A program made the translations under genes and the position numbers. From positions 44,315 through 108,314 of the forward strand of contig CAYFFW010000001.1 in NCBI GenBank assembly GCA_964342745.1: 64,000 nt of DNA, in the 5' to 3' direction. This DNA comes from AEGEAN-183 sp964342745. Its GTDB lineage: Bacteria; Pseudomonadota; Gammaproteobacteria; Magnimaribacterales; Magnimaribacteraceae. Positions 52,721-61,544 of the stretch are shown here, one piece after another. Under the pieces are notes generated by a model. The model was not told where the DNA came from. It saw only the letters and a list, made by a program, of their open reading frames with translations, and ran no database searches. The first letter of the stretch is position 1. Each line of letters opens with the position of its first letter.

Positions 52721-53842
52721 GTGAACCAAGGTATTGAAGATCTAATCAATTCTGGAATAAGAGGACTTACTCCATATGAACCTGGAAAACCGATTGAAGA
52801 ATTAGAAAGAGAATATGGGATTAAAAACGCAGTTAAGCTTGCAAGCAATGAGAGCCCTCTTGGACCTAGTCCAACAGTTTTTAAAGCACTGAAGGAAGTT
52901 ATTTCTGGAGTAAATCGTTATCCTGATGGAAATGGATTTAGTTTAAAAGGGGCTTTATGCAAAAAATTTTCTTTGGATAAAGACTGTATAACTTTAGGTA
53001 ATGGGTCGAATGATATTATAGAGTTTGTTGCAAGGTGTTTTCTTTCTCCTGATGATAACGCAATATATTCTAAGCATGCTTTTGCTGTTTATCCGCTTGT
53101 AATTCAGTCTCTTGGTGCAGAAGGCATTGAGGTGCCAGCTAATGATTGGGGTCACGATCTAGGGGCAATGCTTGAAGCAATCAATAAGAAAAGTAAGATT
53201 GTTTTTATAGCAAATCCAAATAATCCAACTGGAACTTTTCTAGAAAAAAAAGAAATTGTAAGATTTTTAGAGAAGGTTCCTGAGAATGTACTTGTATTTT
53301 TAGATCAAGCTTATTACGACTATTCTAATTATGAGAAAGAAGATATTTCATTTAATTTAATCGAAGAATTTCCAAATTTAGTTATTTCTAGAACTTTCTC
53401 AAAAGCATATGGGTTGGCAGGATTAAGAGTTGGTTTCTCTGTTAGCAGTAATTTAGTTGCAAATTATTTAAATAGAATAAGACAACCCTTTAATGTTAAC
53501 TCTTTTGCCTTACTTGCAGCTGAGGTAGCTTTAAAAGACGATGATCACCTAAAACAAACTTTAAGAATTAATAAACAAGAAAAGGAAAGGTTATATAGTT
53601 TTTTTAACTCAAATAACATAGATTTTATTAATTCACTTACTAATTTCATTTGTTTTGATTGCGAAGCAGAATCAAATAAAGTTTTTAATAATCTTTTGCC
53701 GCTTGGTGTTATAGCAAGATCTATGGAAGTATATAAGATGCCAAAACACTTAAGGGTAACTATTGGCTTACCTGATGAGAACAAAGTTTTTATGGAAAGT
53801 CTGTCTTTATTAAGAAAAAAAAGAAATGAAAGCAGCTTTTAA
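52721..53842 (+). CDS. hisC: Histidinol-phosphate aminotransferase
   Basis: A 373-residue class-II PLP aminotransferase of histidine synthesis; in this operon it may also serve phenylalanine and tyrosine. Features: LASNESPLGPSP, VFIANPNNPTGTFL, and the PLP lysine in RTFSKAYGLAGLRVGF. The start is GTG, one base after the pheA stop. It ends inside tyrA (17-bp overlap). Confidence 0.94.
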   Translation: MNQGIEDLINSGIRGLTPYEPGKPIEELEREYGIKNAVKLASNESPLGPSPTVFKALKEVISGVNRYPDGNGFSLKGALCKKFSLDKDCITLGNGSNDIIEFVARCFLSPDDNAIYSKHAFAVYPLVIQSLGAEGIEVPANDWGHDLGAMLEAINKKSKIVFIANPNNPTGTFLEKKEIVRFLEKVPENVLVFLDQAYYDYSNYEKEDISFNLIEEFPNLVISRTFSKAYGLAGLRVGFSVSSNLVANYLNRIRQPFNVNSFALLAAEVALKDDDHLKQTLRINKQEKERLYSFFNSNNIDFINSLTNFICFDCEAESNKVFNNLLPLGVIARSMEVYKMPKHLRVTIGLPDENKVFMESLSLLRKKRNESSF

Positions 53843-54689
53843 AAATATCTGTGTAGTAGGTTTAGGTTTAATAGGCGGTTCTATAATAAAAAAAATTAAT
53901 CTCTTAGATTCTGCTACTCAAGTCTATGGTTTAGATATAAATGATAAGGTAACTAAAGAGGCTCATGCTCAAGGGTTAATTAAGAATAGTGAAAATAACT
54001 TAAAGACTTTACCAGATAACTCTTTAGTTGTTTTGTCTGTACCAAGCTTAAGTCCAGAATCTGCTTTCGAAATAGTTAAAGGCAGTATTCAAGATAAAGA
54101 TGTTATCTTTACCGACACTTTCAGTTCAAAGTCACAATTAATCAATTTTTTAGAAAAGAATGAAGGTCTAAAAAAAGATTTTATTATGTCTCACCCAATA
54201 GCGGGTTCAGAGAAAAGCGGATTGTCTAACTCTATAAGTTCCTTATTTGAAAATAAGTTGGTTGTTTTATCTTCAATGGACGCTTCACCCAAAATAAATA
54301 GAGTAAAAGTTTTTTGGGAAGAATTAGGCTCAAGAGTTATTGTAATGGACCCTCTTGAACATGATGAAATTTTTTCAAAAACAAGTCACTTACCTCATGT
54401 TATAGCCTTTGCCTTAATGAGTTATCTAAAAAAAGAATTTGGAGAAAATGTATTTAATTATTCAGGAGGAAGTCTTGAAGGGTATACAAGAATAGCTTCA
54501 AGTGATCCAACTATGTGGAAAGATATTGTAATTTCAAATAAAAAGGAAATTTTGCTTTCACTTAAGGGATTTAAGTCATCCTTAAGAGAGATAACTGATC
54601 TAATTGAGGTTTCTGATGAAGATTCTTTACTAGATTTTCTTATGAGAATTAAAGACTCTAGAGATGATTTAGTAGAGGAGGATAAATAG
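53826..54689 (+). CDS. tyrA: Prephenate dehydrogenase (TyrA type, stand-alone)
   Basis: TyrA makes 4-hydroxyphenylpyruvate for tyrosine. In 287 residues: NAD motif VVGLGLIGGSI at residues 10-20, SHPIAGSEKSG, and TSHLPHVIAFAL; no chorismate mutase and no ACT domain. In Pseudomonas this gene is fused to aroA; here they are separate, with only two bases between the tyrA stop and the aroA TTG. It overlaps hisC by 17 bp. Confidence 0.93.
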   Translation: MKAAFKNICVVGLGLIGGSIIKKINLLDSATQVYGLDINDKVTKEAHAQGLIKNSENNLKTLPDNSLVVLSVPSLSPESAFEIVKGSIQDKDVIFTDTFSSKSQLINFLEKNEGLKKDFIMSHPIAGSEKSGLSNSISSLFENKLVVLSSMDASPKINRVKVFWEELGSRVIVMDPLEHDEIFSKTSHLPHVIAFALMSYLKKEFGENVFNYSGGSLEGYTRIASSDPTMWKDIVISNKKEILLSLKGFKSSLREITDLIEVSDEDSLLDFLMRIKDSRDDLVEEDK

Positions 54690-54691
54690 TA

Positions 54692-56014
54692 TTGGATTTA
54701 ATAATAGAACCACATTCTTCTATTAGAGGAGAGATAAGAGTACCTGGAGATAAGTCTATTTCACATAGAGCTGTAATGTGCGCATCTTTGGCCTCAGGAA
54801 CCTCAAAAATTAAGGGGTTTTTAGAAAGTGAAGACTGTTTAGCTACTATAGAGGCATTTAAGTGCTTAGGTATAAAAATACGAAAAGAAAATGATGTCTT
54901 AGAGATTAAAGGGAACGGAATTATTGGATTGCAAAAATATAATAGACCTATAAATCTAAAAAATTCTGGTACTTCAATGAGGTTAATATCAGGAATTCTA
55001 GCAGGACAAAATTTCTCATCAGTCTTAATAGGTGATAAGTCATTAAATCTTCGTCCCATGAAAAGAATTATCTCTCCACTGAACAAGATGGGATTTTCTA
55101 TAACTGCTAGCGATGAAGGAACACCACCACTAAGGATTTATCCGGTGGAAAAGGCTAGAGCAATTGAATATGTCCTACCCATAGCAAGTGCTCAAATTAA
55201 ATCCTGTTTAATGTTTGCCTCTCTTTTTGCTGAAGGAGAAACTAAGCTTACAGAGAACTTTATAACTAGGGATCATACAGAAAGAATGTTTAAAAGATTT
55301 GGTATTTCATTGCATGTAAAGAAAACAAATTTAAAGAAAACTATTGTAGTTAAACCACCAATTAAACTTGATCCATGTAATATAGAGATAAGTGGAGATT
55401 TTTCTTCCGCTTCATTCTTTATTTTAGCTGCCTTGATATCCCCCAATTCAGATCTTTTAATTAAATCTGTTGGAATAAATCCTACTAGAACTGCTTTATT
55501 GGTAGCTTTAAAAGAAATGGGAGCTAACATATCGATTGAAAACCATTCTAATGCTTACGAACCTACTGCAGATATTCGAATAAAATATTCAAGACTAAAA
55601 GGTATACAATTAAATCCTGCTGTTGTCCCAAACCTTATTGATGAATTACCTGTTCTTTTCATTGCAGCTGCAATAGCACAAGGAAAGACAAAAATAAGAG
55701 GGGCAGAAGAACTAAGACATAAGGAAAGTGACAGATTGGAAGCTATGGCAAAATCTTTGAACTCCTTTGGAGTTAAATTCAAACTCTTTAAAGATGGAAT
55801 AGATATTGAAGGTTTTGGTCAAGACAACGAAAATCCCTTTAAATCAGCTGAGATAGATAGTTACGGAGACCATAGAATTGCCATGGCTTCTATCATCGGA
55901 TCTCTTAGATCTAAAGGGGCCTGTACAGTTAAAAATTGTACAAATATATCTACTTCATTTCCGGGGTTTGTTGAATTGTCTAATAAACTAGGTATGGGTA
56001 TAACAAAAGTTTAA
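54692..56014 (+). CDS. aroA: 3-phosphoshikimate 1-carboxyvinyltransferase (EPSP synthase)
   Basis: AroA makes EPSP from shikimate 3-phosphate and PEP. In 440 residues: GDKSISHRAVM, NSGTSMRLISGI, and the PEP-loop RHKESDRLEAM; DSYGDHRIAMA is near the end. The start codon is TTG at 54692, ten bases after a strong GAGGAGG; no ATG/GTG is nearby. The start lies two bases after tyrA. The G-T-S-M-R motif suggests the class II kind. Confidence 0.95.
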   Translation: MDLIIEPHSSIRGEIRVPGDKSISHRAVMCASLASGTSKIKGFLESEDCLATIEAFKCLGIKIRKENDVLEIKGNGIIGLQKYNRPINLKNSGTSMRLISGILAGQNFSSVLIGDKSLNLRPMKRIISPLNKMGFSITASDEGTPPLRIYPVEKARAIEYVLPIASAQIKSCLMFASLFAEGETKLTENFITRDHTERMFKRFGISLHVKKTNLKKTIVVKPPIKLDPCNIEISGDFSSASFFILAALISPNSDLLIKSVGINPTRTALLVALKEMGANISIENHSNAYEPTADIRIKYSRLKGIQLNPAVVPNLIDELPVLFIAAAIAQGKTKIRGAEELRHKESDRLEAMAKSLNSFGVKFKLFKDGIDIEGFGQDNENPFKSAEIDSYGDHRIAMASIIGSLRSKGACTVKNCTNISTSFPGFVELSNKLGMGITKV

Positions 56015-56016
56015 TT

Positions 56017-56697
56017 ATGAAAAGGATACCAGTTATAACTATTGATGGTTTAAGCGGGTCTGGAAAAGGAACAATTTCTAAGATGCTTTGTAATGATCTT
56101 AATTGGAATATATTAGATAGCGGTGCTTTATACAGGACTTTAACTTTTTTAATTGAAAAAAAGGGAGTAAAAATTAAAGAATTTAGCAAAGTAAAAGATG
56201 AACTTAATCAAGAATTTGAAGTTACTTTTGGAATAGGGTCTCTTGGAGAGCCTGTTAATATATTTTTACGGGGAAAAGATATTACTAATCTTGTACGAAC
56301 CGAAGAGATAGCTTTAAAAACTTCTTATCTTTCTTCTCTAAAAGAAATTAGAGACTTTATAAGACCCTGTCAGAGATCTTTTAAAAAAGAACCAGGCCTA
56401 ATAGCAGATGGCAGGGATATGGGTACAGTAATATTCCCTGAAGCAGATTTGAAGATTTATTTGACTGCATCTCTAGAAGAAAGGGCTAAAAGAAGAGCAA
56501 GTCAGTTGAAAACGCATGGATCCGAGGTTAACATGCGCATCCTTTTAGAAGAATTAGAGGCAAGAGATAAGAAAGATATTGAGAGAGAACTTTCTCCCCT
56601 TAAACCTGCTGAAGATTCTTTTTTAATTGATACAACAGGGCTAGGTCCTGAAGAAGTTTTAAAAAGTGTAAAAAATCTATGGTTGAATTTGGTCTAG
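56017..56697 (+). CDS. cmk: Cytidylate kinase
   Basis: Cmk phosphorylates CMP and dCMP. In 226 residues: P-loop ITIDGLSGSGKGTIS, SGALYRTL, and ADGRDMGTVIFPEADLKIYLTAS with RAKRRASQL. It follows aroA by 2 bp and precedes rpsA by 6 bp, as in Pseudomonas and E. coli, where cmk-rpsA is conserved. Confidence 0.96.
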   Translation: MKRIPVITIDGLSGSGKGTISKMLCNDLNWNILDSGALYRTLTFLIEKKGVKIKEFSKVKDELNQEFEVTFGIGSLGEPVNIFLRGKDITNLVRTEEIALKTSYLSSLKEIRDFIRPCQRSFKKEPGLIADGRDMGTVIFPEADLKIYLTASLEERAKRRASQLKTHGSEVNMRILLEELEARDKKDIERELSPLKPAEDSFLIDTTGLGPEEVLKSVKNLWLNLV

Positions 56698-56703
56698 AGA
56701 AAT

Positions 56704-58383
56704 ATGTCTGTAAATTTTGAAGAGTTATTAGAAAAAAACTTAAGTACTGTAACAATGAAGCCAGGAAGCTTATTAACTGGCATCGTCATAGATATATTAG
56801 AAACTCATGCAATTGTTCATGTAGGTTTAAAATCTGAAGCATCTATTCAAATCCAAGAGTTTGCGAATGAAAAAGGGGAAATAGATTTAAAAAAGGGAGA
56901 TGAAGTTCAGCTTTATCTAGAGGCAATTGAAGATGGGCATGGAAATACAAGAGTTTCTAGAGAGAAAGCTATAAAACAAGAGGTATGGAAAAGAATTGAG
57001 GAATGTCTCAATGGAGAAACTACCGTTAATGGACTTATTACTGGCCAAGTTAAAGGCGGCATGACAGTAGACATTCAAGGAGTTAAAGCTTTTTTACCTG
57101 GTTCTTTAGCTGAAGCTATGCCTACTAAAGATTTAGATCACCTTGAAGGAAACTATGAAGAATTCAAGGTTATCAAGTTAGATAAAGATAAGAACAATGT
57201 TGTTTTATCCAGAAAAGCTGTATTGGAAGAGGTTAACTCAGAAGAAAGAGAAAAACTTTTATCAACTCTGGAAGAAGGTCAGGTTGTAGAAGGGGTAGTT
57301 AAAAATTTAACTGATTATGGTGCCTTTGTTGATCTTGGTGGAGTAGATGGGCTTTTACATATAACAGATATTTCTTGGAGCAGAATAAATCATCCTTCTA
57401 AGGCATTAAATATAGGAGAAAAAATAAAAGTAAAAGTAATAAAGTTTGAGAAGGAAGAGAGGAAGGTCTCTCTAGGAATAAAGCAGCTTCTTGATGACCC
57501 CTGGGTAGGGATAGAATCCAAATTCCCTCTTAATACTTCTGTAATGGGAAAGGTTACTAACCTTACTGATTATGGTTTTTTTGCAGAAATAGAAGATGGT
57601 GTGGAAGGTTTAGTCCATGTATCTGAAATAGATTGGACAAATAAAAATATGCACCCCTCCAAGGTTGTTCAATTAGGAGATACTTTGGAAGTTATGATCT
57701 TAGAGGTAGACGAAGAAAAAAGGAGGATATCTTTAGGAGTCAAGCAATTAACAGAAAATCCTTGGCAAGTTTTTGCTCATAAACATAACGAAGGAGACAA
57801 AGTCAGTGGTGAAATTAAATCTATTACAGATTTTGGGGTCTTCATTGGTTTAGAAGGTGGGATTGATGGTTTAGTTCACTTATCTGATGTTTCTTGGGAT
57901 GAAGATGAGAAGCTTTTAAGGGATTTAGAAAAAGGCGCTCAAATTGAGACTGTTATCTTAACAGTTGATGCTGATAGAGAAAGAATTTCATTAGGTATAA
58001 AACAACTCCAAGATGATTCCTTTAATGATTTTATTTCAGTAAATAAAAAGGGAAAAAAAGTAAAAGGAATAGTCAAAAGCTTCTTAGATGAACAAATTGT
58101 TCTAAATCTTTCTGAAGATGTTGATGGGATTCTATCTCAGAAAGACTTCGCAAATTCTTCTTTAGATATTCCTTTAGAGGAAGGTTTAGAAATGGAAGTT
58201 GTCATTGCTAATGTAAAGAAGAGTGAAAGACAAATTATTTTATCATTAAGGGCATTAGAAAAAGCTGAAGAGAAACAAGCCTTACAAGAAAATATTGAAA
58301 AGAATAAGGAAATAGAAGATTCTTCTAAATCTAGCTTAGGAGATATGATTAAAGCTGAGATTGATGAAAAAGAAAGTGAATAA
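56704..58383 (+). CDS. rpsA: 30S ribosomal protein S1
   Basis: The 559-residue S1 binds mRNA on the 30S subunit and helps initiation. Six S1 repeats run at about 20-86, 105-170, 190-260, 275-345, 362-430 and 450-515, with the S1 pattern clearest in GVVKNLTDYGAFVDLGGVDG and GEIKSITDFGVFIGLEGG. Length matches E. coli (557). Its SD is weak (GAGA), as expected of a protein that aids its own initiation. The 3' end contains the ihfB start. Confidence 0.97.
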   Translation: MSVNFEELLEKNLSTVTMKPGSLLTGIVIDILETHAIVHVGLKSEASIQIQEFANEKGEIDLKKGDEVQLYLEAIEDGHGNTRVSREKAIKQEVWKRIEECLNGETTVNGLITGQVKGGMTVDIQGVKAFLPGSLAEAMPTKDLDHLEGNYEEFKVIKLDKDKNNVVLSRKAVLEEVNSEEREKLLSTLEEGQVVEGVVKNLTDYGAFVDLGGVDGLLHITDISWSRINHPSKALNIGEKIKVKVIKFEKEERKVSLGIKQLLDDPWVGIESKFPLNTSVMGKVTNLTDYGFFAEIEDGVEGLVHVSEIDWTNKNMHPSKVVQLGDTLEVMILEVDEEKRRISLGVKQLTENPWQVFAHKHNEGDKVSGEIKSITDFGVFIGLEGGIDGLVHLSDVSWDEDEKLLRDLEKGAQIETVILTVDADRERISLGIKQLQDDSFNDFISVNKKGKKVKGIVKSFLDEQIVLNLSEDVDGILSQKDFANSSLDIPLEEGLEMEVVIANVKKSERQIILSLRALEKAEEKQALQENIEKNKEIEDSSKSSLGDMIKAEIDEKESE

Positions 58384-58654
58384 ATCAGAATTAATAGAGA
58401 GAATTACCAAGGAATCACCATCTTTAAAAAATGCAGATGTTAAAGAAGGAATAGATTCTCTTGTAGATTTTTTGACTTATAGCCTCGTTGTTCGCAATAG
58501 GATAGAAGTAAGAGGATTTGGTTCATTCTCATGCAGAAAAAGGCAATCTAGATTAGCCAGAAATCCTAGAGATGGAACTGCTATAGCTGTGGGTTCAAAA
58601 TTTCACCCTTATTTCAGACCCTCTAAGCTATTAAGACAAGAGCTTAATAGTTAG
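58364..58654 (+). CDS. ihfB: Integration host factor subunit beta
   Basis: IhfB bends DNA with IhfA. The HU/IHF fold is plain: NKSELIERITKESPSLKNADV, RIEVRGFGSFSCRKRQSR, and the intercalating proline in RNPRDG. ATG 58364 (96 residues) lies inside rpsA. Alignment with E. coli IhfB (MTKSELIER) points to GTG at 58376 as the real start, which would overlap rpsA by 8 bp and give about 92 residues. The rpsA-ihfB order is conserved. Confidence 0.93.
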   Translation: MKKKVNKSELIERITKESPSLKNADVKEGIDSLVDFLTYSLVVRNRIEVRGFGSFSCRKRQSRLARNPRDGTAIAVGSKFHPYFRPSKLLRQELNS

Positions 58655-58698
58655 TAAACTCCAATAAATCTTGTAATATTTCTCTTCAAGGAGCAAAT

Positions 58699-59016
58699 AT
58701 GGAACAAGATCCTTCTTTAAAAATTAAAAAGTCTATAGAAGAGTCTATAAGAATAAAGAACTTAATTATAAAAAAAGAGACTTATAAAGTTCTTGAAGAG
58801 ATTAGAGATTTAATGGTTTCTTCGATAAAAGACAGAGGAAAGATAATGCTATGTAGTAATGGTGGAGGAATTTGTTTGCCATTCTTCAACCTTTCTTTTG
58901 TAGTGCCTAGTGATAAGACTGCACGCATCCAAGATGCGTATATTATGGGAGGGCATGTATTGATCGAATACATCGAAGCTAAACTAATAAAAGATGGCTT
59001 TTTAAATCTAAGTTAA
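58699..59016 (+). CDS. Internally deleted GmhA-like (SIS-domain) small protein
   Basis: A 105-residue protein whose two ends resemble phosphoheptose isomerase GmhA and whose middle is missing. Residues 1-58 match its N-terminal helices and the phosphate-loop start (ESIRIKNLI..., GKIMLCSNGGG). Residues 69-100 match its C-terminal helix (VPSDKTARIQDAYI...HVLIEYIEAKL). About 85-90 residues of the SIS core, holding the substrate and catalytic residues, are absent without a frameshift. A good SD (AAGGAG, five bases before ATG) argues it is still translated. It cannot be an ordinary isomerase. It may be a decaying gene or a reused oligomerisation fragment. Confidence 0.7.
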   Translation: MEQDPSLKIKKSIEESIRIKNLIIKKETYKVLEEIRDLMVSSIKDRGKIMLCSNGGGICLPFFNLSFVVPSDKTARIQDAYIMGGHVLIEYIEAKLIKDGFLNLS

Positions 59017-59019
59017 ATT

Positions 59020-59238
59020 ATGAGATTAAGAACAATCATTCTTTTACTGATTATTTCACTAATTACTTTTTTTTCTTTCTTACTTTTAAGATTAAATCAG
59101 GCCGATATACCTCTAGATGTTTTATTTAAAGAAATAGAAATAAATCTAGGAGTCCTTGTTCTAAGCTCTTTTCTTTCAGGATTTATTGTTTGTCTAGTTT
59201 TAGAACTTGCATACTTTTATAAGAGAAAAAAAGATTAA
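59020..59238 (+). CDS. lapA: LapA-domain (DUF1049) membrane protein
   Basis: A 72-residue inner-membrane protein with two hydrophobic spans (residues 4-26 and 44-65) and a basic C-terminus (YKRKKD). The spacing, length and hairpin layout fit LapA of the LPS regulation pair LapAB. In E. coli lapA is followed by lapB and then pyrF; here pyrF starts 9 bp after lapA and lapB is absent from the spot. It starts 3 bp after the GmhA-like gene. Confidence 0.8.
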   Translation: MRLRTIILLLIISLITFFSFLLLRLNQADIPLDVLFKEIEINLGVLVLSSFLSGFIVCLVLELAYFYKRKKD

Positions 59239-59247
59239 ATCAATATT

Positions 59248-59931
59248 ATGACAAGTCCAATAATAGTTGCGTTAGATAGTAATCCTAAGGAAGCACTTAA
59301 TTTAGCACAAAAACTTGATCCAAAAGATTGTAACTTAAAAGTAGGAAGTCAGCTTTTTACTTTAGCTGGACCGGAAATAATAAAAAATCTAAATGAATTA
59401 GGTTTCAATATTTTTTTAGATCTAAAATTTCATGATATTCCAAATACTGTAAGAAAATCTGTAGAAGCTTCGATGGAGCTTGGTGTTTGGATGTTAAATG
59501 TTCATGCTTCCGGAGGTACTGATATGCTAAAAGCAGCTTCAGAAGCATTAAAAGGAGCCCAGAATAAACCTATCCTTTTAGGAGTTACTATACTCACAAG
59601 CATTGATCAGCAAGTTTTAAACAAAATAGGTTTTAGACATAATTTAGAAGATCAAGTATTTTTATTGGCAGAACAATGTCAGAAAATGGGTTTAGATGGA
59701 ATTGTGTGCTCTCCAAATGAGTTGCCTGCATTAAGAAAGAGGTTTAATGAAGAGTTTCTTTTAGTTTGTCCAGGAATAAGATCAAACGAAGAAGATAAAG
59801 ATGATCAGAAAAGAACCTCTACACCTTCTTCTGCTATAAAGATGGGAGCTGATTTTTTGGTTATTGGAAGAGAAATAACAAGAGATAAAAATCCAACTGA
59901 CAGAGTTAGGAATATCCTACAAAAAGTTTAA
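59248..59931 (+). CDS. pyrF: Orotidine 5'-phosphate decarboxylase
   Basis: PyrF makes UMP from OMP. In 227 residues the catalytic motif FLDLKFHDIPNTVR is intact, along with IIVALDSNPKEAL at the start, VHASGG, and LVCPGIRSNEE near the C-terminus. Length is normal. Confidence 0.96.
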   Translation: MTSPIIVALDSNPKEALNLAQKLDPKDCNLKVGSQLFTLAGPEIIKNLNELGFNIFLDLKFHDIPNTVRKSVEASMELGVWMLNVHASGGTDMLKAASEALKGAQNKPILLGVTILTSIDQQVLNKIGFRHNLEDQVFLLAEQCQKMGLDGIVCSPNELPALRKRFNEEFLLVCPGIRSNEEDKDDQKRTSTPSSAIKMGADFLVIGREITRDKNPTDRVRNILQKV

Positions 59932-59985
59932 TGCTTTGCTTAAAAATATTAGAATGGCAGAAGTATTTATGTATAAGGTAATCCT

Positions 59986-60303
59986 ATGAGTGAAGCTGGT
60001 TGGAACATAGTTAAAGAAGATGAGAGGTATGTTGTTACAGATAACGATACCTTGAAAAAGTTAATAACAAGTATTACCAAGCTTAATCCTTCTCACAGCA
60101 CAACTGGTCATAGCCATAAAGGTCAAGAAGAGGTTTATATATTCAGGTCTGGTAAGGGCGAGATGGAAATAAATGAAAAAAGATTCGAAGTTAAGGCTGG
60201 AGATATTATATTTATAGAAGATGGTGACTTTCATAGAGTGCACAATACTTCAAAGGAAACGCTGGAGTTTGTTTGTGTTTTTGACGGAGTTCGATCTCAT
60301 TAA
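59986..60303 (+). CDS. Single-domain cupin protein
   Basis: A 105-residue cupin. The metal-binding set is in the pattern G-H-S-H-K-G-Q-E-E-V-Y-I-F and F-H-R-V-H-N, i.e. two His and a Glu plus a later His. It is 8 bp before manC, and ManC-type proteins end in a cupin too. Possible role: sugar-nucleotide isomerase/epimerase or binding of a small ligand; the exact reaction is not readable. Confidence 0.78.
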   Translation: MSEAGWNIVKEDERYVVTDNDTLKKLITSITKLNPSHSTTGHSHKGQEEVYIFRSGKGEMEINEKRFEVKAGDIIFIEDGDFHRVHNTSKETLEFVCVFDGVRSH

Positions 60304-60311
60304 AGTAGGCA

Positions 60312-61532
60312 ATGTCAAAAAAACTTCGTCCAATAATCCTAGCAGGAGGAGTAGGTAAAAGACTTTGGCCTCTTTCTACTGAATCTAACCCTAAGCAATT
60401 TATACCCATTTTTAAGGATTTATCGTTATTTGATTTAACCCTGCAAAGAATAAATAACAATCTTTTTAAGAAACCTATAGTAGTTACCTCAGAAAGATAT
60501 CTTGAACAAACTTCTAAGGCCTTTGAAAGAACAGGTCTCAAGCCTTCATTAATAATTTTAGAGCCAGAAAGCAAGAATACTTTTCCTGCAATACTTTCTG
60601 CCGTTCTTTCGTCATCAAATAGTTATATAAATGAACATTTCATAGCAATGCCTTCTGATCACTACATCTCAAATAATAAAAAATTCTATAAAGCTTGCAA
60701 GGAAGCACTTAAAGGCAATCAAGAGTGCCTATCCCTTTTTGGAGCAAAGCCTGAGTATCCTTCAACAGAATACGGATATATTAGTTATAAAGAAAAAGAA
60801 AATAAAAATATTAAATTCATCGAAAAACCAGATATTAAAAAAGCAAAAGAATTATATTCCAAGAAAAGAGTCTATTGGAATTCAGGTATCTTTGTATTTG
60901 AGAAAAGTTGGTTCTTAAAGAAAGCCAATGAATTAGATCCTTATACATTAAAGCAATGTAAAAAAACAGTAGAGAAAGCAAATAAAGATGGAAATATCTC
61001 TTACTTAGATAGCACTAATTTTTCGAATATTCAGTCAATCTCTTTTGATTATGGCTTTGTAGAAAAATGTAAAGAAATAAATATGATAGATTTAGATGTT
61101 GGCTGGACAGATCTTGGTTCGTGGGCTTCTTTAAGGGCATTTGACACTAACGGATATCAATCATTTTATTCAAAAGATAACTCATTAAGAATAGAAAGGC
61201 CCTGGGGATTTTTTCAAGTTTTAATGGAAACTTCGTCTACCAAAGTTAAATTAATAAAAGTGATGCCTAGCCAAAAGTTATCTCTACAAAAACATAGGCA
61301 TAGATCTGAAACTTGGTATGTGGTCAAAGGTAGAGCAAAAGTTATTAGAGAAAGTGAAAATTTTACTTTAGAGCTTGGTGACTCAATTATTATTAAGAAA
61401 AAACAAATACATTCTTTAGAAAATGTTGAATCCTTCCCTTTGGAGATAGTAGAAATTCAAACCGGTGATTATTTAGGCGAAGATGATATTGTTCGTTTAG
61501 AAGATAAATATGGAAGAGCTGATTTACATTAG
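60312..61532 (+). CDS. manC: Mannose-1-phosphate guanylyltransferase / mannose-6-phosphate isomerase
   Basis: Makes GDP-mannose for LPS or exopolysaccharide. The N-terminal nucleotidyltransferase has ILAGGVGKRLWPLS, FIEKPD and VYWNSGIFVF, with VGWTDLGSW. The C-terminal ~110 residues are a cupin isomerase domain (RPWGFFQVL, KHRHRSETWYVVKG). At 406 residues it is shorter than most ManC (about 470), mainly in the linker. No other mannose-pathway gene is in the window. Confidence 0.9.
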   Translation: MSKKLRPIILAGGVGKRLWPLSTESNPKQFIPIFKDLSLFDLTLQRINNNLFKKPIVVTSERYLEQTSKAFERTGLKPSLIILEPESKNTFPAILSAVLSSSNSYINEHFIAMPSDHYISNNKKFYKACKEALKGNQECLSLFGAKPEYPSTEYGYISYKEKENKNIKFIEKPDIKKAKELYSKKRVYWNSGIFVFEKSWFLKKANELDPYTLKQCKKTVEKANKDGNISYLDSTNFSNIQSISFDYGFVEKCKEINMIDLDVGWTDLGSWASLRAFDTNGYQSFYSKDNSLRIERPWGFFQVLMETSSTKVKLIKVMPSQKLSLQKHRHRSETWYVVKGRAKVIRESENFTLELGDSIIIKKKQIHSLENVESFPLEIVEIQTGDYLGEDDIVRLEDKYGRADLH

Positions 61533-61544
61533 TCTTCTTGTGTA

